A stretch of DNA of 64,000 nucleotides from an uncultured Prochlorococcus sp. (lineage in GTDB: Bacteria > Cyanobacteriota > Cyanobacteriia > PCC-6307 > Cyanobiaceae), in the NCBI GenBank assembly GCA_902616595.1, contig CACMTJ010000004.1, positions 35,356 to 99,355 of the forward strand. The letters run 5' to 3'. Numbering within the stretch: position 1 is the first letter of the stretch; every line of letters starts with the position of its first letter. Of this stretch, positions 47,204 through 56,223 are shown one piece after another. A model generated the notes under the pieces. It did no database searches and had not been told where the DNA came from. It saw nothing but the letters and a program-made list of their open reading frames with translations. Made by a program: the position numbers and the translations under genes.

Positions 47204-47557
47204 ATGAAAATAGTTGTAGTTTTTCTAATTTTAGGAGTTATTTTTTTTGTCTACAAAAAAATTAAATCTAAAAACCCAAAGAACTTAAAATTAGATAAAT
47301 TTAAAAATAAACTGCAGAGCACTGAAACAAATATTGAAAGAATTTTTTTGAGGGAGGAAGAAAAAACCTTTTCAAATCCTAATATAAATATTTATATTGG
47401 AATTTATGATAATGAAGAAAATATTAATAGAAAATCCAATATACACAGAGCAAGACTTTCAAAATTTAAGAAATCAAGATTAAATGGAGAAATGATATTT
47501 CAAGATGATGAACAAAGAATTTATAAATTTAATAATGGAAAAAAAGTTTACTTATAA
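47204..47557 (+). CDS. Hypothetical protein with N-terminal TM segment
   Basis: Intact ORF, MKIVVVFLILGVIFFVYKK. Confidence 0.55.
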   Translation: MKIVVVFLILGVIFFVYKKIKSKNPKNLKLDKFKNKLQSTETNIERIFLREEEKTFSNPNINIYIGIYDNEENINRKSNIHRARLSKFKKSRLNGEMIFQDDEQRIYKFNNGKKVYL

Positions 47558-47566
47558 TTTTAATTT

Positions 47567-48085
47567 CTAACTACACTCAAGACTTTCTCTTGTTGAAACG
47601 CCTGTTGTTGGATTGATACCATCAGCAATTTCGCAAAGATTTCTTTGATCTTCGCTGTCAAGAATAGCGTAAGAAAAATCTGCTCCTTCTATTTGAGCTC
47701 CTGCAAAACTGCTACCTGATGCGATCATATTTATTAAAACAGCATTCCTAAGATCTGTTTTTTGGAAATTAACTCGATCCGAAAGAGTATCGGTCAGGTC
47801 GATTCCATTTAAATTAGAACCTTTTAAATCAGACAGGGTTAAGGTTGTCCCATGTAAATCAACGTCACTAAAATCTGCGTCTCTAGCAACTGCTCCAGCT
47901 ATAGATGACAAATGAAGATCCTCTCCATGGAAATCAAATCCTGTGATATTAGATCTTACATAACTTGGAACTTCATCTCCTTCTCCCTTAACAGCAACAT
48001 TCGCCCCAGCAAAAACTGGAGATGATAAAACCAAGAAAGAAAAAGTTATACATAAAAAATATCTTAAAAAACTAAAAAATTTCAT
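47567..48085 (-). CDS. Exported pentapeptide-repeat protein
   Basis: Signal peptide plus A(D/N)LXX repeats: [28 protein letters not shown]. Confidence 0.85.
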   Translation of the reverse strand: MKFFSFLRYFLCITFSFLVLSSPVFAGANVAVKGEGDEVPSYVRSNITGFDFHGEDLHLSSIAGAVARDADFSDVDLHGTTLTLSDLKGSNLNGIDLTDTLSDRVNFQKTDLRNAVLINMIASGSSFAGAQIEGADFSYAILDSEDQRNLCEIADGINPTTGVSTRESLECS

Positions 48086-48168
48086 ATTAATAAATTTGAG
48101 TAATTATATTTTATAACAATTAGATAATTTTTAAAATTGATGACTAAATTTGGGACTCCTTTTTAAAA

Positions 48169-48690
48169 TTATTTAACACTATAAATTTTGAATCTAGGCT
48201 CAAAATTGGTTATACAATCTAGAAGTTTTTTGTTATCTCTGCTATTCGTAATCTTGAATTCAGATTCAACTGTACCTTCTTTATCTCTTATAGCTTGATT
48301 TAAAACTATGGAACCGTTTTCGTCAGATACTGATCTATGAAAAGTTCCTCTAGGTATTCTTAAAATGTATCCGCAAGATTCTAATCTAACTTTATAAAAA
48401 GGATAATCCCAGCCAAAATTGACAAGAAAAAATGTTCTTCCCCCTGAGATAGCCAGTAGATTATCTTCTTGATTGTGATGTATGTAAAATTGCCAATTCT
48501 TAAATTCTTCATCATTTGGAGGACTAACTGCAGGCCCACTGTGAATAACGAGATCTCTATAGTTTGATTCATTAACACTAATATCAAAAAATCTTACATC
48601 TTTTGTATCGCGAAATTTTTCATAACTTATCAATTCAAACATTTTCGATTTGTTTGATTTGATAACTGGAATTTCTAAACTTGAGTTCAA
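48169..48690 (-). CDS. Cupin-like hypothetical protein
   Basis: Spacing HHNQEDNLLAISGGRTFFLVN ... RIPRGTFHRSVS suggests a cupin barrel. Confidence 0.55.
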   Translation of the reverse strand: MNSSLEIPVIKSNKSKMFELISYEKFRDTKDVRFFDISVNESNYRDLVIHSGPAVSPPNDEEFKNWQFYIHHNQEDNLLAISGGRTFFLVNFGWDYPFYKVRLESCGYILRIPRGTFHRSVSDENGSIVLNQAIRDKEGTVESEFKITNSRDNKKLLDCITNFEPRFKIYSVK

Positions 48691-48816
48691 TTTTCTTTAA
48701 AGATTAAACAAATGAAAACAGATATATATATACAAGAACGTATCAATAAACACTAAAAAAGAAACATATTATTATTTATATTTTTTTGTTTTTTTAAAAG
48801 ATTAAAAATTTAGTGT

Positions 48817-49674
48817 TTATTTAATTTCAAGAGGTTTGATTTCCCAGGACAAAGTATTTTCTAAATTATTTTTTCCTATAAAGTTTCCTGTAATTACAGA
48901 GGTTAAATTAGATTTTGAAGAGGATACCAATGTTAAATATCTATCATCTATTAATCCTTTTCCGCTGGGATCAAAACCTCTCCACCCAGCACCTGGGATA
49001 TATAATTCAGCCCAAGCGTGTAAATCCAACTCAGAGGGTAACGGATCTTCAAAATGATAACCACTTACAAACCTACTTGGGATACCTATTGACCTGCAAG
49101 CTTCAACCATCAGCATTGCTAAATCTCTGCATGAGCCTATACGTTCTCTAAGTGTCCTGCTAGCCGGCCATGCTGGGCCTGTATGTCTTTTGGTATATTT
49201 AACCCGATCTTGAATAATTTCAATTAATTGGTAGGTAAATGATAATGCGTTATTAATGCTTCCTGCTAAAGCTTCTTGTGCAAGTTCTACTGCAGAGGGA
49301 TCGTGTTGTCCATTTGGCATCCATCCCTCCAATGCTCCCTGTAAATCTCTATTAATAATGCTTCTACAAAAAGGTAATGTTAAATCTCTATTTTTAACTC
49401 CATCAATAATGTTTGGATGTTTTATAGTTTCAACTTCGCTGATTGATTCAATAATTAAATTATCTGTTAATCCATTGAATCTGATTCTGTTAATCTCTTC
49501 TCCGCTGGCAGCAAGTAATGGGTAAATAATTTCTGGTTCTGGGGTTATTTTTAATTCAAAATTCTTTAGTTTTTGGAAGCCATTCGACCTTGGCTTTATA
49601 CATAATCTATGCTCGCCTAATTGAACAGGCTCTTCGTATTTATATTCAAGTTTGTGAATGTATTTAATTCTCAT
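48817..49674 (-). CDS. Transglutaminase-like cysteine peptidase-fold protein
   Basis: GSCRDLAMLMVEACRSIGIPSRFVSGYHFED; DLHAWAELYIPGAGWRGFDPSGK (Cys-His-Asp triad). Confidence 0.93.
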   Translation of the reverse strand: MRIKYIHKLEYKYEEPVQLGEHRLCIKPRSNGFQKLKNFELKITPEPEIIYPLLAASGEEINRIRFNGLTDNLIIESISEVETIKHPNIIDGVKNRDLTLPFCRSIINRDLQGALEGWMPNGQHDPSAVELAQEALAGSINNALSFTYQLIEIIQDRVKYTKRHTGPAWPASRTLRERIGSCRDLAMLMVEACRSIGIPSRFVSGYHFEDPLPSELDLHAWAELYIPGAGWRGFDPSGKGLIDDRYLTLVSSSKSNLTSVITGNFIGKNNLENTLSWEIKPLEIK

Positions 49675-49685
49675 TAATAAACTTA

Positions 49686-50627
49686 TTAATTAATAAAATA
49701 TTTTTCTTGAATGAGATCATTTAATTTATTTAAATCCATTTGCAATGAATCTATTGCCTCATGTAAACCATCATTGATTATATCTTCAATTCTGATATAA
49801 CTCCACTTTGCTTTAAGCAAACCTCTCATGCATTCTAACTCTGATGGATTTTCAGTAGATGGAGAGTTATCTATCGCTTTAAGTGTATTACTTATCCCAT
49901 CAAGACAGTACCTTACTGATCTCGGAAAAATTGGATCAAGTAAAAGAAATCTGGCAACTGAATTAGGCTTTATAGAATTCTGCACTGCTTTCCTAAACAT
50001 TTGATAAGCTCCAGCTGAACGTAAAAGTGCAATCCATTGCAGCTCATCAAGAACTCCTCCAAGTTCATCTAAGCTAGGTAAGAGTAAATAATATTTAACA
50101 TCTAAAATTCTTGAAGTTTTGTCAGCTCTTTCGATTAATCTACCAAGAATGCTGAATCTCCAGGCAAGATCTTTGCTTAGAGTCGCATCTGTAATTCCAT
50201 AAAAAAGCTGACATTCCCTCCTTATTTCACTAAGTTGTTCTTGTCTTGGTTTATTCCATATTGCCTCTCCTTCTTGCATATTCCAATATAAAATATTAAT
50301 CTGTTCCCACATTTCTGTGGTCATTACATCTCTGATTTGTCTTGCATTTTCTCTTGCCATTTGAATGCAAGAAATTATGCTATTTGGATTTAAACGATCT
50401 CTTATTAAAAAATTAATAACGTCATCAGGTTTTTTCTCTGGGAATCTTTTATCAAAAGATTCTCTGTCACTAGAAGCGTCAATTAACGGTAGCCAGGGTT
50501 CTGCACTTCCTGGCGGACAATCTAATGACATTGCTTCGCTTACTTCCACGAAACGAGATATGTTTTCCGCACGTTCTAAATAACGATTGATCCAATAAAG
50601 AGATTCTGCTACACGACTTAAAAGCAT
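49686..50627 (-). CDS. Alpha-E (DUF403) domain protein
   Basis: LLSRVAESLYWINRYLERAENISRFVEV hallmark start; helical throughout. Confidence 0.93.
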   Translation of the reverse strand: MLLSRVAESLYWINRYLERAENISRFVEVSEAMSLDCPPGSAEPWLPLIDASSDRESFDKRFPEKKPDDVINFLIRDRLNPNSIISCIQMARENARQIRDVMTTEMWEQINILYWNMQEGEAIWNKPRQEQLSEIRRECQLFYGITDATLSKDLAWRFSILGRLIERADKTSRILDVKYYLLLPSLDELGGVLDELQWIALLRSAGAYQMFRKAVQNSIKPNSVARFLLLDPIFPRSVRYCLDGISNTLKAIDNSPSTENPSELECMRGLLKAKWSYIRIEDIINDGLHEAIDSLQMDLNKLNDLIQEKYFIN

Positions 50628-50628
50628 A

Positions 50629-52071
50629 TTATTTACCTACAACCCATGTATCTTTGCATCCTCCACCTTGAGAAGAATTAACGACTAATGATCCTTTTTT
50701 TAATGCTACTCTCGTAAGCCCACCTGGGCTAACCCATGAATCTTTTCCTCTTAAGATATATGGTCTTAAATCAACATGACATGGATATAGTTCTCCATCA
50801 CATAACGATGGCACAGTAGATAATTCTAATGTTGGTTGTGCTATGAAATTTCTAGGATTATTTTTAATTTTATTAGCGAATTCTTCTATCTCACTCGTTG
50901 TTGAGTGAGGGCCAATTAACATTCCATAACCACCAGCTTCTGCGACAGACTTAACAACAAGTTTTGGTAAATTTTCTAGAACATATTCTCGATCCTTTTG
51001 ATAATGACAAATATAAGTTTCTACATTTTTAATAATAATTTCTTCATCAAGATAATATTTAATCATTTTTGGGACAAAAGAATAAATCATTTTGTCATCT
51101 GCTATTCCAGTCCCAGGTGCATTTGCTAAAGCAACATGACCTGCTTTAAAAACATCAAGTAATCCGCTAACACCAAGGCAGGAATCTTTTCTGAAATTAA
51201 GAGGATCTAAGAAATCATCATCAATTCGTCTGTAAATGACATCTACTCTTTTTAATCCAGAGGTAGTTTTTAAATATACATAATCATCATTACAAACTAA
51301 GTCATGACCCTGAACTAGTTGTATGCCCATTTCTTGAGCTAAATAACTATGTTCAAAATAAGCACTATTAAAAATTCCTGGAGTTAGTAGAACTATCTTG
51401 GGAGTGTCAGTCCAAACAGCTAGTTCTTGAAGAGTTTTTAAAAGATATGATGGATATTCATCAATTGGTTTAACTATTCTTCCTGAGAAAAGATTAGGGA
51501 AAATATTCTTCATGACTAATCTATTTTCTAAAAAATAAGCAACACCAGAAGGGCACCTTAAATTATCTTCTAAAACATGCCAATCTCCTTTTCTATCTCT
51601 TATTAGATCAAGTCCTGAAATTTGACACCATTTATTTAGTGGAGGTTTGAAACCTATCATCTGAGGTCTCCAACCTTCTGAACTCTCTATTAATTCTCTT
51701 GGAATTATTCCATCATTTATTATTTTTTGAGAATTATAAATATCATCTAGGAATAAATCTATTGCCTCAAGCCTTTGTTTTAGGCCTTTTTCTAACGTTA
51801 CCCAATCATCTTTACTAATTATTCTGGGAAGTGGATCAAAAGGTAATATTCTCTCAGTACCTTTTAAACCAGTATCGTTTAATCTAAAAGTTGCACCATG
51901 TCTTAGTAATAATTTTTTTGCGGCAGAGTGATTCCTGTTTAATTCTTCAAGTCCCATATTATCTAAAGATGAAAGAAGTGGAATCAATATTTCTCTAGCA
52001 GAATTAACATTGTCCTTAAAGTATTCATCAAAACTATTTTTAGGCTGATAACTTGAAAACATATATTTCAT
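50629..52071 (-). CDS. Circularly permuted ATP-grasp protein
   Basis: FDPLPRIISKDDWVTLEKGLKQRLEAIDLFLDDIY, KWCQISGLDLIRDRKGDWHVLEDNLRCPSG, AEAGGYGMLIGP. Confidence 0.94.
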   Translation of the reverse strand: MKYMFSSYQPKNSFDEYFKDNVNSAREILIPLLSSLDNMGLEELNRNHSAAKKLLLRHGATFRLNDTGLKGTERILPFDPLPRIISKDDWVTLEKGLKQRLEAIDLFLDDIYNSQKIINDGIIPRELIESSEGWRPQMIGFKPPLNKWCQISGLDLIRDRKGDWHVLEDNLRCPSGVAYFLENRLVMKNIFPNLFSGRIVKPIDEYPSYLLKTLQELAVWTDTPKIVLLTPGIFNSAYFEHSYLAQEMGIQLVQGHDLVCNDDYVYLKTTSGLKRVDVIYRRIDDDFLDPLNFRKDSCLGVSGLLDVFKAGHVALANAPGTGIADDKMIYSFVPKMIKYYLDEEIIIKNVETYICHYQKDREYVLENLPKLVVKSVAEAGGYGMLIGPHSTTSEIEEFANKIKNNPRNFIAQPTLELSTVPSLCDGELYPCHVDLRPYILRGKDSWVSPGGLTRVALKKGSLVVNSSQGGGCKDTWVVGK

Positions 52072-52199
52072 CGTTTAGTAACTTTTACTTTAGCTTTATA
52101 TCTTTATTCGTATTTATGGCTACCAAAAATAATATCTCTTGACTAGATCTATATCATTATTTTGATCATTGAAGTATATTTCTTAAAAATCTAAAAAGC

Positions 52200-52436
52200 A
52201 TGAGTTCTAGTAATTGGCAATTTGTTTTTTTTAGATATTTCGCAAGCTTTCTTTTTATCCTCTCTCATAGTTTGCTGGTTCTTGATCATCTACCAGTAGG
52301 GGCAGCACTTCATGGACTTGGGGAAGTTTTTATTGCGCCTTGGGCTTTTAGGGAAAGAGCATGGGATCTTGTTGTTATTGCAGTTTTATTTTTCTTCTTC
52401 GATATCTGGGGACTTATAAACACTCCTTGGAATTAA
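52200..52436 (+). CDS. Hypothetical small membrane protein
   Basis: Two hydrophobic segments; HSLLVLDHLPVGAALHGLGEVFIAPWAFRERAWD. Confidence 0.65.
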   Translation: MSSSNWQFVFFRYFASFLFILSHSLLVLDHLPVGAALHGLGEVFIAPWAFRERAWDLVVIAVLFFFFDIWGLINTPWN

Positions 52437-52480
52437 CTGATATTATTTATTTACTAATTATTGGAAAATCATAATAAAAA

Positions 52481-52702
52481 ATGATTTCATATTTTAATCA
52501 AATTTATAAAATAATTTTTCTTTTATTACTTACGAATAGTTCCAGTTTATATGCACATAATTTATTTAATGGTGGTTGCAAAGAACATTGTGGTCAAAAA
52601 GTTAAAGTAATAAGTAATAAAAACAAATTAAAAAATATTGATGATGGAATAAATATTGAGAGTAAAAATTCTTGTTTAAATAAATCACTATGTAGGGGTT
52701 AA
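52481..52702 (+). CDS. Small exported Cys-containing protein
   Basis: Signal-like N-terminus IFLLLLTNSSSLYA then HNLFNGGCKEHCGQKVK ... CLNKSLCRG. Confidence 0.6.
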   Translation: MISYFNQIYKIIFLLLLTNSSSLYAHNLFNGGCKEHCGQKVKVISNKNKLKNIDDGINIESKNSCLNKSLCRG

Positions 52703-52726
52703 CCTCTCTTGATTTTTTAAATTGTT

Positions 52727-53002
52727 TTATGAAAGTTTTTCTTTGATAATTATCATTAAAGTACTAATTGCTTGATAATTTTTATTAGGAGGATTTATTT
52801 GATTTTTAATTAAAAAAATAAAAGTATATATTAACGGTAGAAGTAATGATGATGCGGCAACTAAAGCAATTATCTGGTTCAACCTAATAAATGGTTTTTT
52901 TACAAGATCCTCTCCGCACAAGCCACAAATTAAATTACCTTTTGAGGATTGTTTTTGAAATTGATATTTAGGATTGCAATATGGGCAATAATATCGAACC
53001 AT
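52727..53002 (-). CDS. Hypothetical membrane protein with zinc-ribbon-like N-terminus
   Basis: YYCPYCNPKYQF ... LICGLCGEDLV (two CxxC) then TM segment. Confidence 0.7.
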   Translation of the reverse strand: MVRYYCPYCNPKYQFQKQSSKGNLICGLCGEDLVKKPFIRLNQIIALVAASSLLLPLIYTFIFLIKNQINPPNKNYQAISTLMIIIKEKLS

Positions 53003-53062
53003 TTTAAAATTTTATTGCTTTAATCATTATCTATAAAAATAGAATAAAGTCATCTTATAAAA

Positions 53063-53090
53063 AAAAGAGGGCTTATTTAAGCCCTCTTTT
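53063..53090 (-). terminator. Strong near-palindromic terminator hairpin, usable in either direction
   Basis: AAAAGAGGGCTTATTTAAGCCCTCTTTT; U-rich on both strands. Confidence 0.85.
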
Positions 53091-53380
53091 ATCTCTTACT
53101 TATATTTTTTACTGAAGTTAATAACGCACCTAAATCATGGATCCTTGTTGCTAACTTCTATTAAGCTAATGCTCACCAAAATTAACTAATTGTCTTTAAC
53201 TGGGGCAAAAACTCTAGAATTAAGCTTGTTTCTTAAAGGGCACCTAAACGATGCAGAAGAAGGAAGCTTAGACATTAATAAAAAATAATTGGAGCAGTTA
53301 ATTAAATTAGTTCGGTTTATTCCGAAATTTCAGGCAGGCTATCGATCATTTTGAAAGACCTCCTAGAACTCAACAATATA
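53065..53380 (-). ncRNA. Candidate minus-strand structured/leader transcript
   Basis: No ORF over 60 aa; minus-strand TATATT -10-like box upstream of AGGAGG, ending at the strong hairpin. Confidence 0.4.
53317..53349 (-). CDS. Putative 10-aa leader peptide MIDSLPEISE
   Basis: Minus strand reads ctAGGAGGtctttcaaaATGATCGATAGCCTGCCTGAAATTTCGGAATAA, a near-ideal SD. Confidence 0.35.
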   Translation of the reverse strand: MIDSLPEISE

Positions 53381-53561
53381 AAATTAGGAAAATATTTCTC
53401 TAAAGACAATCCGTTTTTATACGCATTGCTTTTTAATTAAAAATGTCCGAAAGTGGTAATCAATTGTGCTAATTTTTTTGAGATATTTTTAGTAAGTTTT
53501 GCTTATTTCTTTTGATATTTAATTCGTCTATCTTTATTTTAAATAATTGAGGAAATCTTTT

Positions 53562-53717
53562 ATGAATTATTCGAAAGAAGTTAGTAAAACTGATAAATCA
53601 AATCCCATAGACGAATATTTTCAATGTCTTTCATATTGCGATATTCACCCAAAAGGGATTGATAATGACTGTGAGGTCATTTGTATGGAAAGACATTTAA
53701 AAGCTAATTATTGGTGA
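53562..53717 (+). CDS. Small hypothetical protein (51 aa)
   Basis: Read from sequence: MNYSKEVSKTDKSNPIDEYFQCLSYCDIHPKGIDNDCEVICMERHLKANYW, preceded by TGAGGAAA. Confidence 0.6.
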   Translation: MNYSKEVSKTDKSNPIDEYFQCLSYCDIHPKGIDNDCEVICMERHLKANYW

Positions 53718-53735
53718 TTAATAAATTTCTACTTT

Positions 53736-54809
53736 TTACTTAAATCCTTTTGAAAAAAGGTTAGTACGAACTTTAAATTTCCATACATTAACAACACCTT
53801 TTGCATTAACTGCTGCAAGTGCACAATCATCGGGTCTCCAAGATATTGCCCCTACTAAATCTCCTGCAAATGCAGCCCCAACGGGATCACCATTGCCATC
53901 ATTTTTTAGAAAACTTGCGACAACAGAACCATCCCTAGATCCTGAGGCTACAAGCATACCTTTATTTGAAAAGGCTAGGCTCGAAATTGGTTCTGTATGG
54001 TGACATAGCTCTCCTGGCATAGTCCCCTCTGGACCATTCCCTACAAAGCTCCATACTGTAATTCTTTCACTGCCACTAGTTGCTAGTAATTTTCCACTGT
54101 CATCAAAAGAAAGGTGACTTGGTTTCCCAGGATACCCCGTCATTTCAGCATCCATTCCTGTTGATCTTCTCCAAAAATGAACTGAATTGTCTTGACTACC
54201 GCAGGCAACTATATCTCCATCAGGACTTAATTCCATAGATACCAATGATCCTTGCCATTCAAGTTTTTGGTTCGTTTTATTATTAACTATGTCAAAGAAT
54301 GTCACTCTTCCATAGCAAGCAGTTGCTAGCTCATTTTTATTTGCCCATGTTATTGCACTTACTGTGCTTGGATGGTCTTCTGAGATCCATTTCTCTTCAC
54401 CAATTTCATTAAAAACATATACTTTTTTTGAGGTAGCTATCGCTAGAAATAAACCGTCATTAGACCACTTGAGGTGTTCTACCCAACCTTTGCCAAGATC
54501 AAGTGTTTTAATAACTTTACCTTCATGGCAACTACAAATTTGAACATTTCCATCCTGACCTGATGTTGCAAAAATTTCACCCTCTGGATGAATTGCCATT
54601 GCTAGTAGACCACCAGAGTGAGTATTTTCTTTTTTCCAAATAATTTTTCCAGTATCTCCTTCGAATGCAAAAATACCACCCGCAACGTCGCCAACAATAA
54701 ATTGTTTCCCTTTAAGAGCCCAGCCACATGCTATGGCATAATCGCTAACTTCAGCAGTCCATCCTTCATGGAACATGCCTCTTGGGCTAAATGGTTCTAT
54801 ATCAGGCAT
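53736..54809 (-). CDS. WD40-repeat protein in zinc operon
   Basis: Repeated GH..W/D pattern: ISSLAFSNKGMLVASGSRDGSV, LVSMELSPDGDIVACGSQDNSVHFW; start overlaps cobW-like gene by 13 nt. Confidence 0.9.
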   Translation of the reverse strand: MPDIEPFSPRGMFHEGWTAEVSDYAIACGWALKGKQFIVGDVAGGIFAFEGDTGKIIWKKENTHSGGLLAMAIHPEGEIFATSGQDGNVQICSCHEGKVIKTLDLGKGWVEHLKWSNDGLFLAIATSKKVYVFNEIGEEKWISEDHPSTVSAITWANKNELATACYGRVTFFDIVNNKTNQKLEWQGSLVSMELSPDGDIVACGSQDNSVHFWRRSTGMDAEMTGYPGKPSHLSFDDSGKLLATSGSERITVWSFVGNGPEGTMPGELCHHTEPISSLAFSNKGMLVASGSRDGSVVASFLKNDGNGDPVGAAFAGDLVGAISWRPDDCALAAVNAKGVVNVWKFKVRTNLFSKGFK

Positions 54810-56146
54810 TTATCAAAGCCTTCTTGCATCTCTTTCTCATTTAAATTTCTACCGATAAAAACAAGTTGATTTCTACGAGGTTCGTTACCCCATTCTTTGT
54901 CAGGTTGTGCAGTAAATAACATGTGTACCCCCTGGAAAACTATTCGCCTTGGGTTGCCTGAGTAACTTATGAAACCTTTAGTTCTGAATATATCCACCCC
55001 TTTTTCTGAGAGAAGCCTTCCCATCCAAGTATTTAGTTTTTCTGGGTCAACATCTCCAAAACGCTCTATAGCAATTGAGCCTACTTCATCATCATGTTCA
55101 TGCTCTGCTTGCCAGAACCTTTCAGTATTAAATGGAATCTCTTTATTTTCGTCACTTTTAATGACTTTCAAATTAAATTCTTCAGCAGTGTGCTGTGTAA
55201 ACAAACCTATTTTTGTTGGCTTTTCTATGTTAAGGATGAAGGATTTATTTCCTTTATTCTCCAATTTTAGATTTACATGTTCTCCATATGGGACAGTATT
55301 TCCAGGCTCCAAAGTATTAGCATTTTCTGCATAAAGTCTTACGGAGGATTCAGCACCATCTTTAAGTTCTTCCTCACTCTCACCTTGGTTAACGAGAGCT
55401 ACTAGGGACATTTCTGGATCGGGTCCTTCTTCTAGCATTAATTCATATTTACCTGGATCTAGATCGTAAACACCCGTCCATTCAAAAGGATATTCTGGTT
55501 CAAGAAATGTTGGTCTGCGTTTAAGGATCTGATCGAGATCAAATGCACTTAGATTTAAGACTGTTTCAATTGGTACTTTGGCATTCTCGGCTCTAATAAT
55601 GCGAGTCATTCGATTCATATCTCTCAATCTTGATTCAAGGGTATCTAATGCATCATCAGAGACTAAATCAGTTTTATTAAGGACAAGAACATCTGCAAAT
55701 GCCACTTGTTCTGAACTTTCGTCACTCCTGCCTAGCTGTTGATCAATATGTGCAGCATCAACTAAAGTCACAATTCCATCAAGAGTAAATTCAGAACTAA
55801 TCTCTTCATCCATGAAAAATGTCTGAGCAACTGGACCTGGATCTGCTAATCCTGTCGTTTCTACTAAAACATAGTCAAACTTATCTCTTCTTTTCATAAG
55901 GTTGCCAAGGACTCTTATTAAATCACCGCGAACAGTACAACAAATGCACCCGTTTGACATCTCAAATACTTCTTCATCGGCATTAATTACGAGACCTTGA
56001 TCTATACCTACTTCACCGTATTCATTCTCAATTACGGCTATTCTTTTCCCGTGCTCTTCACTTAAAATTCTATTAAGCAAAGTAGTCTTCCCTGAACCTA
56101 AGAATCCAGTGAGGATGGTTACGGGAACTTTATCTTTGATGCTCAT
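54797..56146 (-). CDS. COG0523 (CobW/ZNG1-like) GTPase metallochaperone with extra inserted domain
   Basis: TGFLGSGKTTLLNRIL, ENEYGEVGIDQ, NGCICCTVRGDL (CxCC), VLNKTDLV, CobW C-terminal domain. Confidence 0.95.
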   Translation of the reverse strand: MSIKDKVPVTILTGFLGSGKTTLLNRILSEEHGKRIAVIENEYGEVGIDQGLVINADEEVFEMSNGCICCTVRGDLIRVLGNLMKRRDKFDYVLVETTGLADPGPVAQTFFMDEEISSEFTLDGIVTLVDAAHIDQQLGRSDESSEQVAFADVLVLNKTDLVSDDALDTLESRLRDMNRMTRIIRAENAKVPIETVLNLSAFDLDQILKRRPTFLEPEYPFEWTGVYDLDPGKYELMLEEGPDPEMSLVALVNQGESEEELKDGAESSVRLYAENANTLEPGNTVPYGEHVNLKLENKGNKSFILNIEKPTKIGLFTQHTAEEFNLKVIKSDENKEIPFNTERFWQAEHEHDDEVGSIAIERFGDVDPEKLNTWMGRLLSEKGVDIFRTKGFISYSGNPRRIVFQGVHMLFTAQPDKEWGNEPRRNQLVFIGRNLNEKEMQEGFDKCLI

Positions 56147-56223
56147 TTACTGATTTTTACTAAATAAACAATAGTTTAATAATAGTAATAATAAGAAATG
56201 AAAACCGTTTTTATTAGAAAAAT

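Noticed and set aside
48915-49525. Plus ORFs of 78 and 89 aa
   Set aside because: Antisense to the transglutaminase-like gene
52744-52755. TGATAATTATCA perfect palindrome resembling a Fur/Zur site
   Set aside because: Lies inside the 3' end of a CDS and lacks the 15-bp Zur-box spacing; probably AT-rich chance
53063-53400. Possible two-piece tmRNA or SRP RNA in the ORF-poor region
   Set aside because: No tRNA-Ala-like ends, no Ala-rich tag ending, no SRP GGAAGCAGC-type motif seen
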